From JBOGWY01 sp050694015 (lineage in GTDB: Bacteria > Actinomycetota > CADDZG01 > WHSQ01): 16,054 nucleotides of DNA. The first letter of the stretch is position 1. Each line of letters opens with the position of its first letter. Shown here in pieces: positions 1 through 6,568 of the stretch. Location: the NCBI GenBank assembly GCA_050694015.1, contig JBOGWY010000123.1, positions 1 through 16,054 on the forward strand, given 5' to 3'. The notes beneath the pieces are model-generated. The model worked only from the letters and a program-made list of their open reading frames with translations, was not told the origin of the DNA and did no database searches. A program made the translations under genes and the position numbers.

Positions 1-2
1 GG

Positions 3-776
3 TTGTTCGTGACGCTGGCAGGCATCCTCGGTTTGATATTCGGGAGCTTCGCGACGGCCGCGGCGTACCGCATCCCGCGGCGCGAGCAGCTCTCGAAGGG
101 ACGAAGCAAGTGTCCCAACTGCGGGCATGAGATAAGCGCGATCGAGAACATCCCGGTTCTCAGCTACTTCTACCTGCGCGCGAAGTGCCGGCACTGCGGC
201 GCTCGTATCTCGATCCGTTATCCACTGACCGAGGCGGGCACCGCGGCGCTCTTCGCCTTGAGCGCGTGGAAGTTCGAAGCCACCTTCGGGATGCTCGCGT
301 TCTGTGCGTTCTTCTGGGTGCTCGTCGTCCTGACGGTGATCGACCTCGAGTTCAAGCTGCTTCCTAATCGTGTCGTGTATCCCTCGTTCATAGTGGGATG
401 GGTGGTCCTGGTCGTTCTCGCGCTGATCGACGGGACGCCGGGTCGGTTGGTCGATGGCCTGATCGGCGCACTGATATTCGGAGGTTTCTTCTTCTTGCTC
501 GCGTTCCTGGTTCCGGCGGGCATGGGCATGGGCGACGTGAAGCTCGGCTTCGTGCTCGGGAGCTTCCTCGGCTTCCTCGACGGGCCCGGCCTCGTGCTGC
601 TCGCGATGTTCCTCGCGTTCCTGTCCGGAGGCGTGATCGGCGGCGTCGTCGCGGTCGCGACCAGAGGCGGGCGCAAGATGAAGATCCCGTTCGGCCCGTT
701 CCTCGCGTTGGGGACGACCATCGCGATCTTCGTGGGGCGCCCGATCCTGGACGCCTATCTGGGGAGCTTCAGCTAG
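3..776 (+). CDS. Prepilin peptidase (type IV leader peptidase, A24 family)
   Basis: This is an integral membrane aspartyl protease that cleaves the leader of type IV prepilins and pseudopilins at the inner face of the membrane; in many family members it also N-methylates the new N terminus. The N-terminal segment ending GSF and YRIP (residues 14-25) is family-typical. A cytoplasmic zinc-binding loop has paired CxxC motifs (C37/C40, C62/C65). The two catalytic aspartates are D114 (VIDLEFKLLPN) and D178 in the GxGD motif (GMGD, 175-178), followed by VKLG. At least six hydrophobic helices are visible. The length (257 aa) is normal. The start is uncertain: TTG at 3 and GTG at 9 are available, and the true start may lie outside the window. 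No pilus genes are present here, so its partners are unseen. It converges on the SIMPL gene, with a hairpin in the 49-bp gap. Confidence 0.93.
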   Translation: MFVTLAGILGLIFGSFATAAAYRIPRREQLSKGRSKCPNCGHEISAIENIPVLSYFYLRAKCRHCGARISIRYPLTEAGTAALFALSAWKFEATFGMLAFCAFFWVLVVLTVIDLEFKLLPNRVVYPSFIVGWVVLVVLALIDGTPGRLVDGLIGALIFGGFFFLLAFLVPAGMGMGDVKLGFVLGSFLGFLDGPGLVLLAMFLAFLSGGVIGGVVAVATRGGRKMKIPFGPFLALGTTIAIFVGRPILDAYLGSFS

Positions 777-796
777 CGCGCCGACGCTGCGGCGAT

Positions 797-819
797 CTAC
801 CTACCTCTGCGGTGGGTGG
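797..819 (+). terminator. Hairpin between convergent genes
   Basis: CTACCTACC (797-805) pairs with GGTGGGTGG (811-819) around a 5-nt loop, 21 nt after the prepilin peptidase stop. Two of the nine pairs are G-U wobbles, which become mismatches on the other strand, so the hairpin favours plus-strand transcripts. No U tract follows, so this is a terminator-like hairpin only. Confidence 0.45.
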
Positions 820-825
820 AGAGGC

Positions 826-1581
826 TCAGATCAGTTCGAAGGTCACGACTATGCGGGCAGTGGCCGATAGCGTCGGCGGATCCACCGAGAAGCCCGCGCC
901 CCCGGCCGTGCCGCCGGCGGCGTCGGCCACGGGGACCGCGCCGTAGTCGTAGGCCACCGGGGCGCGCGTGAAGCCCTCCGTGATGATGATCGCGGGACCG
1001 AGCTGCCGCCCTCCGGTCTCGGCCAACACGGTGGCCTTGCTCACCGCACTCTCCATCGCCTCACGGAGCGCCTCGTTCACCGCCGCGTCCTTGTCCTCCA
1101 CGTCGAAGCGGAGGCCGCGGATGCTGCTCGCTCCGGCGTCGACCCCAGCGTCCAGGATCCGACCGAGAAGGTTGAGCCGCCCCGTCTCGACGCGGACGCC
1201 CGAGAACCCGACGTAGCCGATCACAGGCTTGACCTCGACGTCGTCGCGCGGGTTCGGGTCGCGACAGTCGCGCAAACATGTGCGGCTCAAGCTAACGCCC
1301 GTAGTGTTCAACTCGTCGGCGCCCAGGCCGAGATCGCGCATCGCCGCCAGCACTCGGTTGGTCTTGGCGGCGAGCTTGTCGAGCGCCTTGCTCGCGTCCA
1401 CAGACTTCGACTGTGTGCCGAGGGTGACGATGGCGAGGTCCGGTTCGATGTCTACGGTTTGGCGTGCCGACACCGTGACGGTGTTCGCTTGCACGACTTC
1501 TTGCGCCGTCGCCGCCGTCGGAGCGAGAGCAAGTACCAATGCCACCATGACCACGGCTGCCGCCGCCCTCGTCCCCAGCAT
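826..1581 (-). CDS. Secreted SIMPL (DUF541) domain protein
   Basis: This is an exported protein of the SIMPL/DUF541 family, whose biochemical role is poorly defined; members are periplasmic or secreted and linked to stress tolerance. Residues 1-26 form a typical signal peptide: a short basic start, a hydrophobic alanine/valine/leucine core, and a probable cleavage site after TAATAQ. The mature part starts with VTVSARQTVDIEPDLAIVTLG, close to the family opening in which an exported beta strand carries a conserved P-D/D-x-A. The C-terminal strand ends in a VTFEL-type motif, also common in the family. Two cysteines in the TCLRDC segment could form a disulfide. The start has a good SD (AGGGGG about 7 nt upstream). 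The gene begins 31 nt after the HD-GYP stop, so it is probably the last gene of that operon. Whether it acts with c-di-GMP signalling is unknown. Confidence 0.85.
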   Translation of the reverse strand: MLGTRAAAAVVMVALVLALAPTAATAQEVVQANTVTVSARQTVDIEPDLAIVTLGTQSKSVDASKALDKLAAKTNRVLAAMRDLGLGADELNTTGVSLSRTCLRDCRDPNPRDDVEVKPVIGYVGFSGVRVETGRLNLLGRILDAGVDAGASSIRGLRFDVEDKDAAVNEALREAMESAVSKATVLAETGGRQLGPAIIITEGFTRAPVAYDYGAVPVADAAGGTAGGAGFSVDPPTLSATARIVVTFELI

Positions 1582-1612
1582 GTGGATCCCCCTAACTCGT
1601 TGTTACTCGGCG

Positions 1613-2644
1613 CTACCGATCCACCCGATGAAGCTTCAGCGGGCCGCCCAGGAACGTCTCTTCGACCAATTTGCAGAGGAACGGGTCGAACTGCGAGCCG
1701 GCGTTACGGATGATCTCGCCGACCGCTTCCTCGAACGTCATCGCGGGGCGGTACGGGCGGACCGATGTCATCGCATCGATCGCGTCGGCGATCGCAAAGA
1801 GGCGCGCCGCGGGTGGGATGTCTTCGCCGCTGAGGCGGTCGGGATAGCCGAGCCCGTCCCACCGCTCGTGATGGTGGCGGATCACCGCTCTCACAACGGG
1901 CGGGAAACCGAGCGGAGCGACGATGCGTTCCCCGAGGATCGGATGGGTCTGGAGGACGCGGCGTTCTGCCTCGGTGAGGCCGCCGGGCTTGTTGAGGATC
2001 ATTTCGGGGATACCGATCTTGCCGACGTCGTGCAGTAGGAACGCGGCCTCGAGTGGCTCCTCCGGCAACGCACCGGGGAGAACCGCACGCTTCGACAGTC
2101 TCATCGCGAGCGAAGCGACACGCTCCGCGTGCCCGCCGGTGTAGGTGTCCTTGAGTTCGAGTGCGGAAGCAAGGGCCCGTGCCGCGCTCATCGCGCTCAT
2201 GTCGGGCTGTCCGGCCGCCGAGGCATCGAGAGTGCTGTGGAGGACATCGGCTGCGGGAGCGTCGTACATCACGCCCCTGCCGACGACCTGCTTGATCGCC
2301 ATCTCGAGTTGCTTCGCGCTGGTGCCGCGTACGACGTAGCCGCCGATCCCGAGCGCGAGCGCCTCCGTGGCGGTACGGCGGTCGTGCGCGTCCCCGATCA
2401 CCACGGTGTCGCGTTGGAGGCCGCAGAGCCGGACCGTTCGCAGCAACTTCACCGGGTCGTGTCCGTTGGACGAGCCTGAGACGGCCACGATCACGTCGGT
2501 GTCGCGTGCCGCAGCCTCGAGCTGGTCCGCGTCCGTGGCCGCTTCGATGGAAAGGTTGCTCGCGCGCGATCCGAAGGTCGAACCGATCGCGACCGAGAGA
2601 GCGGCGTCGCCGCCAATGAGAAGGACCTTCAGTTGCGTGGGCAT
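1613..2644 (-). CDS. Pseudo-receiver / HD-GYP cyclic-di-GMP phosphodiesterase
   Basis: This is a predicted cytoplasmic c-di-GMP phosphodiesterase. The C-terminal half (about 150-335) is a complete HD-GYP domain: H172 in GGHAERV, the H205-D206 pair followed by VGKIGIPE with K209, H234 in THPILGE, H257-H259 in the RHHHERWDG segment, the GYP triad at 266-268, and D287 in IADAIDAM. All expected metal ligands are visible. The N-terminal 120 residues have a receiver-like fold pattern (VLLIGGDAAL start, GIGGYVVRG end) but lack the usual phosphorylation residues: the acidic pair reads GGD, valine/alanine replaces the phospho-acceptor aspartate near 53-54, and arginine 106 replaces the conserved lysine. 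It is therefore probably not phosphorylated and may be controlled by protein contact. Its ATG overlaps the upstream receiver stop by one base (TGATG), implying translational coupling. Confidence 0.92.
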   Translation of the reverse strand: MPTQLKVLLIGGDAALSVAIGSTFGSRASNLSIEAATDADQLEAAARDTDVIVAVSGSSNGHDPVKLLRTVRLCGLQRDTVVIGDAHDRRTATEALALGIGGYVVRGTSAKQLEMAIKQVVGRGVMYDAPAADVLHSTLDASAAGQPDMSAMSAARALASALELKDTYTGGHAERVASLAMRLSKRAVLPGALPEEPLEAAFLLHDVGKIGIPEMILNKPGGLTEAERRVLQTHPILGERIVAPLGFPPVVRAVIRHHHERWDGLGYPDRLSGEDIPPAARLFAIADAIDAMTSVRPYRPAMTFEEAVGEIIRNAGSQFDPFLCKLVEETFLGGPLKLHRVDR

Positions 2645-3099
2645 CAGACCGTGTTCACGCCCAAGCGATCCAGGTTCCCCGCACGCTCCTTCATCTCTTC
2701 GCGGCGCTCGATCCGCTGTTCGGGCGTGAGTTCGATGAGTTCGCGCATCGCTTGTGCCACCGAGGCCGGAGCGAACGGCTTAGCAAGATGCGTGTGCGCT
2801 CCGAGGTCCATCGCTTCGATGGCGGTGGTGGGCGCGCCGTTGGCGGAAAGCACGAGTATGCCCATCCGATCTATCAGATCCATCTTCTGCATGGCCTTGA
2901 GGACCTCGAAGCCGTCGGCTTCGGGCATCGCCAGGTCGAGGATGCATCCGTCCCAGCTCTCGCCGGACAGCTTCTCGATCGCGACGCGGCCGTCCTCTGC
3001 TTCGGCGAACTCCATCCCCGCGAGCGTCAGGTTCATGCCGACGATCATCCGGATGTCCGGTTCGTCGTCGATCACGAGGACGCGCGGGGACTCGCTCAC
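2644..3099 (-). CDS. Single-domain response regulator (REC with C-terminal tail)
   Basis: This is a 151-residue CheY-like receiver with no DNA-binding or enzymatic output domain. The phosphorylation site is complete: acidic residues D11-D12-E13, phospho-acceptor D55 (CILDLAMPEADG), S85 (ILVLSANG) and K107 in LAKPF. The last 30 residues are charged (TPEQRIERREEMKERAG) and probably extend the final helix. I chose the GTG at 3099 because it overlaps the TGA of the upstream gene (GTGA), and because the receiver fold begins six residues later. A longer open frame extends upstream, but that part is only the other reading frame of the REC-GGDEF gene. It most likely relays a phosphoryl signal to, or competes with, the partners encoded either side of it. 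No cognate kinase is encoded in the window. Confidence 0.88.
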   Translation of the reverse strand: MSESPRVLVIDDEPDIRMIVGMNLTLAGMEFAEAEDGRVAIEKLSGESWDGCILDLAMPEADGFEVLKAMQKMDLIDRMGILVLSANGAPTTAIEAMDLGAHTHLAKPFAPASVAQAMRELIELTPEQRIERREEMKERAGNLDRLGVNTV

Positions 3100-4253
3100 T
3101 GAGTTGCGCCGGTGTTCGCCGGGAGGCGGTGGATCAGGTCCTTGAAGTTCGTACGCACGAAGTCGGAGAGCCGGATCTCGGGCGAGACGTGGAGCTTGCG
3201 CCGGATGCGTGCCTTGTGGCTGCGAACGGTGCCGCGGCTGATGCCGAGACGTCGCGCGATCTCGTGCTCGGTCCGGCGGTGGGAGAGATGGATCAGCACG
3301 TCCCACTCGCGATCCGTGAGCTCCTCGGACAGTGAGATCGGGTTGAGACCGTGACGACGCGGGTCGTCGGCACGCCACGAGCGACCGCCGCCGGACTCCT
3401 TCGCGCGGAACAGCGCGATCTCGGCCCTCGCGATCACCTCTTCGGCGTTGCGGCCGTTCGAGAACTGCGAGACGCCGATCGAGACGGATACGGGCTCGCC
3501 GCCGACCTCAACGGTCCTGATCTCCTCACGACAACGCTCGGCCGCGAGGAAGGCCGTACCGACCTCGGTGTCGGGGAGCAGCACGCCGAACTCGTTACTC
3601 CCGTAGCGGAACATCTCGTCGGAGACGCGCAGCGTCGAGCGCAGCACGGATGCGATCTCCTTCAGCAGCTCGTCACCGACGGCAGAGCCATGACGCTCGA
3701 TGAGTTCGGGAGCGTTGTCGATGTCGATCAGCAGGATCGACACGGGGGCCGCGCTGCGGGACGACCGGGAGATCTCTTGCTCGAGGCGGCGCAGGAACGC
3801 GTCGCGGTTGTGCAGGCGAGTGATGGGATCGGCGCCGGCCTGGAGACGGATGTCGTCCTGGCGCGCCTTCGTGCGGGCCGCGGCGCCGACACGAGCGATC
3901 AGCTCGCGGGGGTCGGCGGGTTTGCTGATCCAGTCCACGGCTCCGTTCTGGAGACCGCGGACACGGTCCTCGGTGGCGGTGAGGGCCGACAGGAAGATCA
4001 CGGGGATATCCGCCGTCCTCGGGTCTGCCGACAGCTGGGTCAGGACCTCGGCCCCGTCCATGCCGGGCATCATCATGTCGAGCAGGATCACGTCGGGTGC
4101 CTTCATCGATGCGAGGGCGATGCATTCCTTACCGTCTGCCGCCTGGATCACGTCGTAGCCCTGCGGAGACAGCTGCATGTCCGCCAGCATGCGAAGGTCC
4201 GGATCGTCGTCGACCACCAGTACGAGGGGTCGGCGGCCGTTGTCCTTTGCCAT
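3096..4253 (-). CDS. REC - degenerate GGDEF - LuxR-type HTH regulator
   Basis: This 385-aa protein is a probable DNA-binding response regulator with an inserted c-di-GMP-binding domain. Residues 8-125 are a full receiver (D15-D17, phospho-acceptor D59 in LLDMMMPGMDG, S89, K111). Residues 140-292 form a GGDEF domain whose signature is GSNEF (218-222) instead of GG(D/E)EF. The usual FKxxND stretch after D177/D179 is also lost, so cyclase activity is unlikely. The inhibitory I-site RxxD is intact (R209, D212), exactly five residues before the signature as in active cyclases. Residues about 310-366 are a LuxR/GerE-type helix-turn-helix (LTDREWDVL, ISRGTVRSHKARIRRKL). GGDEF and HTH outputs are rarely combined. 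My inference is that DNA binding responds to phosphorylation and bound c-di-GMP. It is the first gene of the operon, with SD AAAGGAAG before ATG 4253. Confidence 0.9.
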   Translation of the reverse strand: MAKDNGRRPLVLVVDDDPDLRMLADMQLSPQGYDVIQAADGKECIALASMKAPDVILLDMMMPGMDGAEVLTQLSADPRTADIPVIFLSALTATEDRVRGLQNGAVDWISKPADPRELIARVGAAARTKARQDDIRLQAGADPITRLHNRDAFLRRLEQEISRSSRSAAPVSILLIDIDNAPELIERHGSAVGDELLKEIASVLRSTLRVSDEMFRYGSNEFGVLLPDTEVGTAFLAAERCREEIRTVEVGGEPVSVSIGVSQFSNGRNAEEVIARAEIALFRAKESGGGRSWRADDPRRHGLNPISLSEELTDREWDVLIHLSHRRTEHEIARRLGISRGTVRSHKARIRRKLHVSPEIRLSDFVRTNFKDLIHRLPANTGATQ

Positions 4254-4287
4254 TTATCCGCTTCCTTTCGGGAGTGAGCGGGCTCCT

Positions 4288-4305
4288 TCGCGCACTGTTG
4301 CGCGA
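4288..4305. repeat. Inverted repeat in the regulator-operon leader
   Basis: TCGCGCA (4288-4294) and TGCGCGA (4299-4305) are perfect inverted arms around a 4-nt centre, about 35 bp upstream of the REC-GGDEF-HTH start. It could be an RNA hairpin in the leader or a dimer operator. A similar element with the same CGCGCACTGT core occurs before the dodecin gene (9177-9199). Confidence 0.4.
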
Positions 4306-4409
4306 CTGCCCACCGCGCCTCATCAGCGTGGCACGGAGGGGCCGCCAAGGAAATGAATCGCTAGGACCATTTCGCATAGCTCATAGGGGCTAGTTGGGAC
4401 AGTGCCCAT

Positions 4410-4415
4410 TACGAT
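4410..4415 (+). promoter_or_regulatory. Possible -10 box of a leaderless promoter (DUF5319-like gene)
   Basis: TACGAT lies exactly 6 nt before the ATG at 4422. No SD is present, so transcription would start at or next to the A of the start codon. No convincing -35 box is visible. The 168-bp gap between the divergent genes (4254-4421) otherwise holds only the minus-strand leader with its SD and the inverted repeat. Confidence 0.45.
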
Positions 4416-4421
4416 AGGTCG

Positions 4422-4916
4422 ATGGATCCAGAGGAACGCCCCACGGGCGGCGAGGAACCGATCGGCGACGACGAGCGCGAGGCGCTCCAGCAGGACCTCG
4501 TGGACGTCCAGGTCCTCAAGGAGATCCTCGGCAGCAAGGAGATCAAGGGCGTCGTCTTCTACTGTCCCGATTGCGACGAGGACCACTACCTCGCGTGGGA
4601 CCTGCTCGCGGGCAACCTCCAGGAGCTCCTGAACGCCGGCGAGTCGCCCGTGCACGAGCCCGCCTTCGATCCCAATCCGAACGACTACGTGTCGTGGGAT
4701 TACGCCCGGGGTTTCCTCGACGGTTACGAATCGTTCGAGCAGGAAGAACTCGGCGACTCGGTCCTCAAGCTGGTCCTCGAACTGAAGGAACGCGGCTGGC
4801 GCGCCGACGAGGTCAAGGGTCTGCTCGCGAAGGTGAACCTGCAGGTGCCGCTGCTCGAACCGCCCCGGCCGCCGTCACCGCCGCCGGGTGATGGCTCCTC
4901 GTCCGAGGAGTCCTAA
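4422..4916 (+). CDS. DUF5319-like conserved actinobacterial protein
   Basis: This is a soluble, very acidic 164-aa protein that resembles the actinobacterial DUF5319 family of unknown function. The recognisable core is YCPDCDEDHYLAWDLLAGNL (about 47-66) with a single CxxC pair (C48, C51), then HEPAFDPNPNDYVSWDYARG. The second pair needed for a classic zinc ribbon is absent, so metal binding is doubtful for a monomer. The last 25 residues are proline/serine/glutamate-rich and probably disordered. ATG 4422 is the likely start because an appropriately spaced -10 hexamer precedes it. The stop TAA overlaps the ATG of the ParA gene by one base (TAATG), so the two are translationally coupled. Family assignment is from memory of the motif, not a search. 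Confidence 0.75.
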   Translation: MDPEERPTGGEEPIGDDEREALQQDLVDVQVLKEILGSKEIKGVVFYCPDCDEDHYLAWDLLAGNLQELLNAGESPVHEPAFDPNPNDYVSWDYARGFLDGYESFEQEELGDSVLKLVLELKERGWRADEVKGLLAKVNLQVPLLEPPRPPSPPPGDGSSSEES

Positions 4917-5683
4917 TGGGCCGGATCATCGCGTTCGCCAACCAGAAGGGTGGCGTGGCGAAGACGACGACGACGCTCGCCGTCGCGGCGGCTCTCGCCG
5001 AACGGAGCAATCGCGTCCTCGCGATCGACATGGATCCGCAGGGCGCGCTCACGTACTCGATGGGTATCGACCCCGACGATCTCGACGAGACGGTTAACGA
5101 CGTGCTCGTGCGTCGGCTGCCGATAGAGAAGGTGCTGATCACGCGCGAGGTCGATCTCGTTCCGTCCAACATCGATCTCGCGGGGGCCGAGGCAGTCCTC
5201 CTCGCTAAGACCGGACGCGAATACGCGCTGCAACGCGCGGTACGCGACGTCGAGTCGCGTTACGACTTCATCCTGATCGATTGCCCGCCCTCGCTCGGCA
5301 TCCTGACGATCAACGCGCTGACGGCCGCCCATGAGGTCGCGATCCCGTTGCAATGCGAGGCGCTGTCGCATCGCGGCGTCGGTCAGCTGATCGAGACGCT
5401 CGCCGACATCCGCCACTTCACCAACCCGAACCTCGAGGTGCTCGGCGTGATCCCCACAATGTTCGACGGTCGCTCGATCCACGCGCGGAAGGTTCTCGAG
5501 GACGTGGGCGAGCGTTACAAGGTCACGGTGCTGGAGCCGCCGATCCGCAAATCGATCCGTCTGGCCGAAGCGGCGCAGGCCGGCTCGTCGATCCTGTCGT
5601 ACGCGCCGACGCATCCGGCGGCCGACGCCTACCGGAGGATCGCCCAGCAGATCGACAAGAGGAGTGGCGATGCTGAGGAGTGA
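4916..5683 (+). CDS. ParA/Soj-family ATPase (orphan, no ParB nearby)
   Basis: This is a deviant-Walker-A P-loop ATPase of the ParA/MinD superfamily, which forms ATP-dependent dimers to position DNA or protein cargo. The deviant Walker A is KGGVAKTT (K11 signature lysine, K16), Walker A' is VLAIDMDPQG (D38, D40), and Walker B is FILIDCPPSLG (about 120-130). The length (255 aa) fits the small Soj-like type without an N-terminal HTH. No parB gene or parS-like site was recognised nearby; the neighbours are a DUF5319-like protein and a small zinc-ribbon protein. It may therefore be an orphan ParA serving another cargo rather than the chromosome partition system. The start overlaps the upstream stop. 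Confidence 0.93.
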   Translation: MGRIIAFANQKGGVAKTTTTLAVAAALAERSNRVLAIDMDPQGALTYSMGIDPDDLDETVNDVLVRRLPIEKVLITREVDLVPSNIDLAGAEAVLLAKTGREYALQRAVRDVESRYDFILIDCPPSLGILTINALTAAHEVAIPLQCEALSHRGVGQLIETLADIRHFTNPNLEVLGVIPTMFDGRSIHARKVLEDVGERYKVTVLEPPIRKSIRLAEAAQAGSSILSYAPTHPAADAYRRIAQQIDKRSGDAEE

Positions 5684-5912
5684 GGGGCCCCCGACCAAAC
5701 ATGCGCTCTACTCTGCGACCGAGCGGCGACCGATGACGTGCACGGTCGAATGCTCGACGTGCCGGGAGGAAACGCGGGTCTCTTATCTCGAGCTCGCGGC
5801 GCTGATGTTCCCCGTCCACTTCCACGTTCCGCTGGTGAAGTACCACCATTCGTGGATGAGATGCCCGTCGTGCGGCAACAGGACGTGGGTGCGTCTGCAC
5901 CTCGACCGCTAG
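5670..5912 (+). CDS. Small zinc-ribbon-like protein
   Basis: This 80-aa protein has paired CxxC motifs, C28/C31 (CSTC) and C65/C68 (CPSCG), spaced like a structural zinc ribbon. Between them lies a hydrophobic, histidine-rich stretch (LAALMFPVHFHVPLVKYHH) that might be a membrane-associated or buried helix. I do not recognise a named family. ATG 5670 is preferred because AAGAGGAG sits 5 nt upstream; a GTG at 5664 overlaps that SD, and an internal ATG at 5736 has none. The start lies inside the last 14 nt of parA, so it belongs to that operon. The function is unknown; nucleic-acid or protein binding is possible. Confidence 0.65.
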   Translation: MLRSEGPPTKHALYSATERRPMTCTVECSTCREETRVSYLELAALMFPVHFHVPLVKYHHSWMRCPSCGNRTWVRLHLDR

Positions 5913-5982
5913 CGACCGTTGAGCACCGCTCGGCTCGGTTAAGGTCCAGCACGCGAGACACTCGATGCCTGGGAGGCGCGCG

Positions 5983-6474
5983 ATGGCTAAGAAGCCCAGC
6001 AAGCAAGTCAAGGAAGCAAAGAAGCAGATCAGCAAGGCGGCGGGCGAGATCTCAAAGGTCGGAAAGAAGGCCGCTAAGACCGCGTCCAAGACCGCGCGCG
6101 AGGTCGCCAAGACCCGCGATGCGAAGACGGCCAAGAAGCAGGCGAAGGCCGCGAGCAAGGCCGTCGGCGTCGCCGCGGGGGCCGGAGTCGCGCTGGTGAA
6201 GACCGCCGTTGACGCGGGCAAGAAGAGCGCTAAGAGCCTGGGGAAGTCGAAAGAGGTCAAGCGCGCCAAGAGCAGTGTCGGCAAGGCAACTGCGGCCAGC
6301 AAGAAGGCCGCCGCGTCGACGTCGAAGAACGCGCGCAAGCAGGGAAGCGCGGCCGTCAAAAACGCTCGCGCCCGCAGCCAGGCCGCGGCCAAGAAATCGT
6401 CCGCCGCCGCCAAGAAGGCATCCTCGAAGGCGTCGTCGAAGGCCTCGGCCGCCAAGAAGCGAGCCACCGGCTAG
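5983..6474 (+). CDS. Lysine/alanine-rich histone H1-like protein
   Basis: This 163-aa protein is very basic and low-complexity, composed mostly of lysine, alanine and serine. Two basic repeat-rich arms (about 1-60 and 85-163, with KKA, SKAS and AKK units) flank a short apolar segment (AVGVAAGAGVALVKTAVDAG, about 67-86). The composition resembles the C-terminal tails of actinobacterial HU proteins and eukaryote-like H1 proteins, which bind and compact DNA without sequence preference; it could alternatively bind RNA or polyphosphate. No folded HU domain is present. ATG 5983 is chosen because GGGAGG lies 6 nt upstream; ATG 5965 lacks an SD. It follows the zinc-ribbon gene by 70 nt and is probably transcribed separately or as the operon tail. 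Confidence 0.75.
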   Translation: MAKKPSKQVKEAKKQISKAAGEISKVGKKAAKTASKTAREVAKTRDAKTAKKQAKAASKAVGVAAGAGVALVKTAVDAGKKSAKSLGKSKEVKRAKSSVGKATAASKKAAASTSKNARKQGSAAVKNARARSQAAAKKSSAAAKKASSKASSKASAAKKRATG

Positions 6475-6568
6475 CACCTCCGGATAGCACCTCGGAGTAG
6501 CCCTTCCAGTAGAACAGATACGTCACGCGAATTACTCACATTGGCCGCGAAAAGGCCGATGATTATCA

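Noticed and set aside
3100..3378. N-terminal extension of the receiver at 2644-3099
   Set aside because: The extra 93 residues are the other frame of the HTH-coding region, Arg/Pro-rich and without SD; the GTG at 3099 fits the overlap and the fold.
3351..4277. 308-aa plus-strand open frame opposite the REC-GGDEF-HTH gene
   Set aside because: Antisense shadow with biased composition and no domain.
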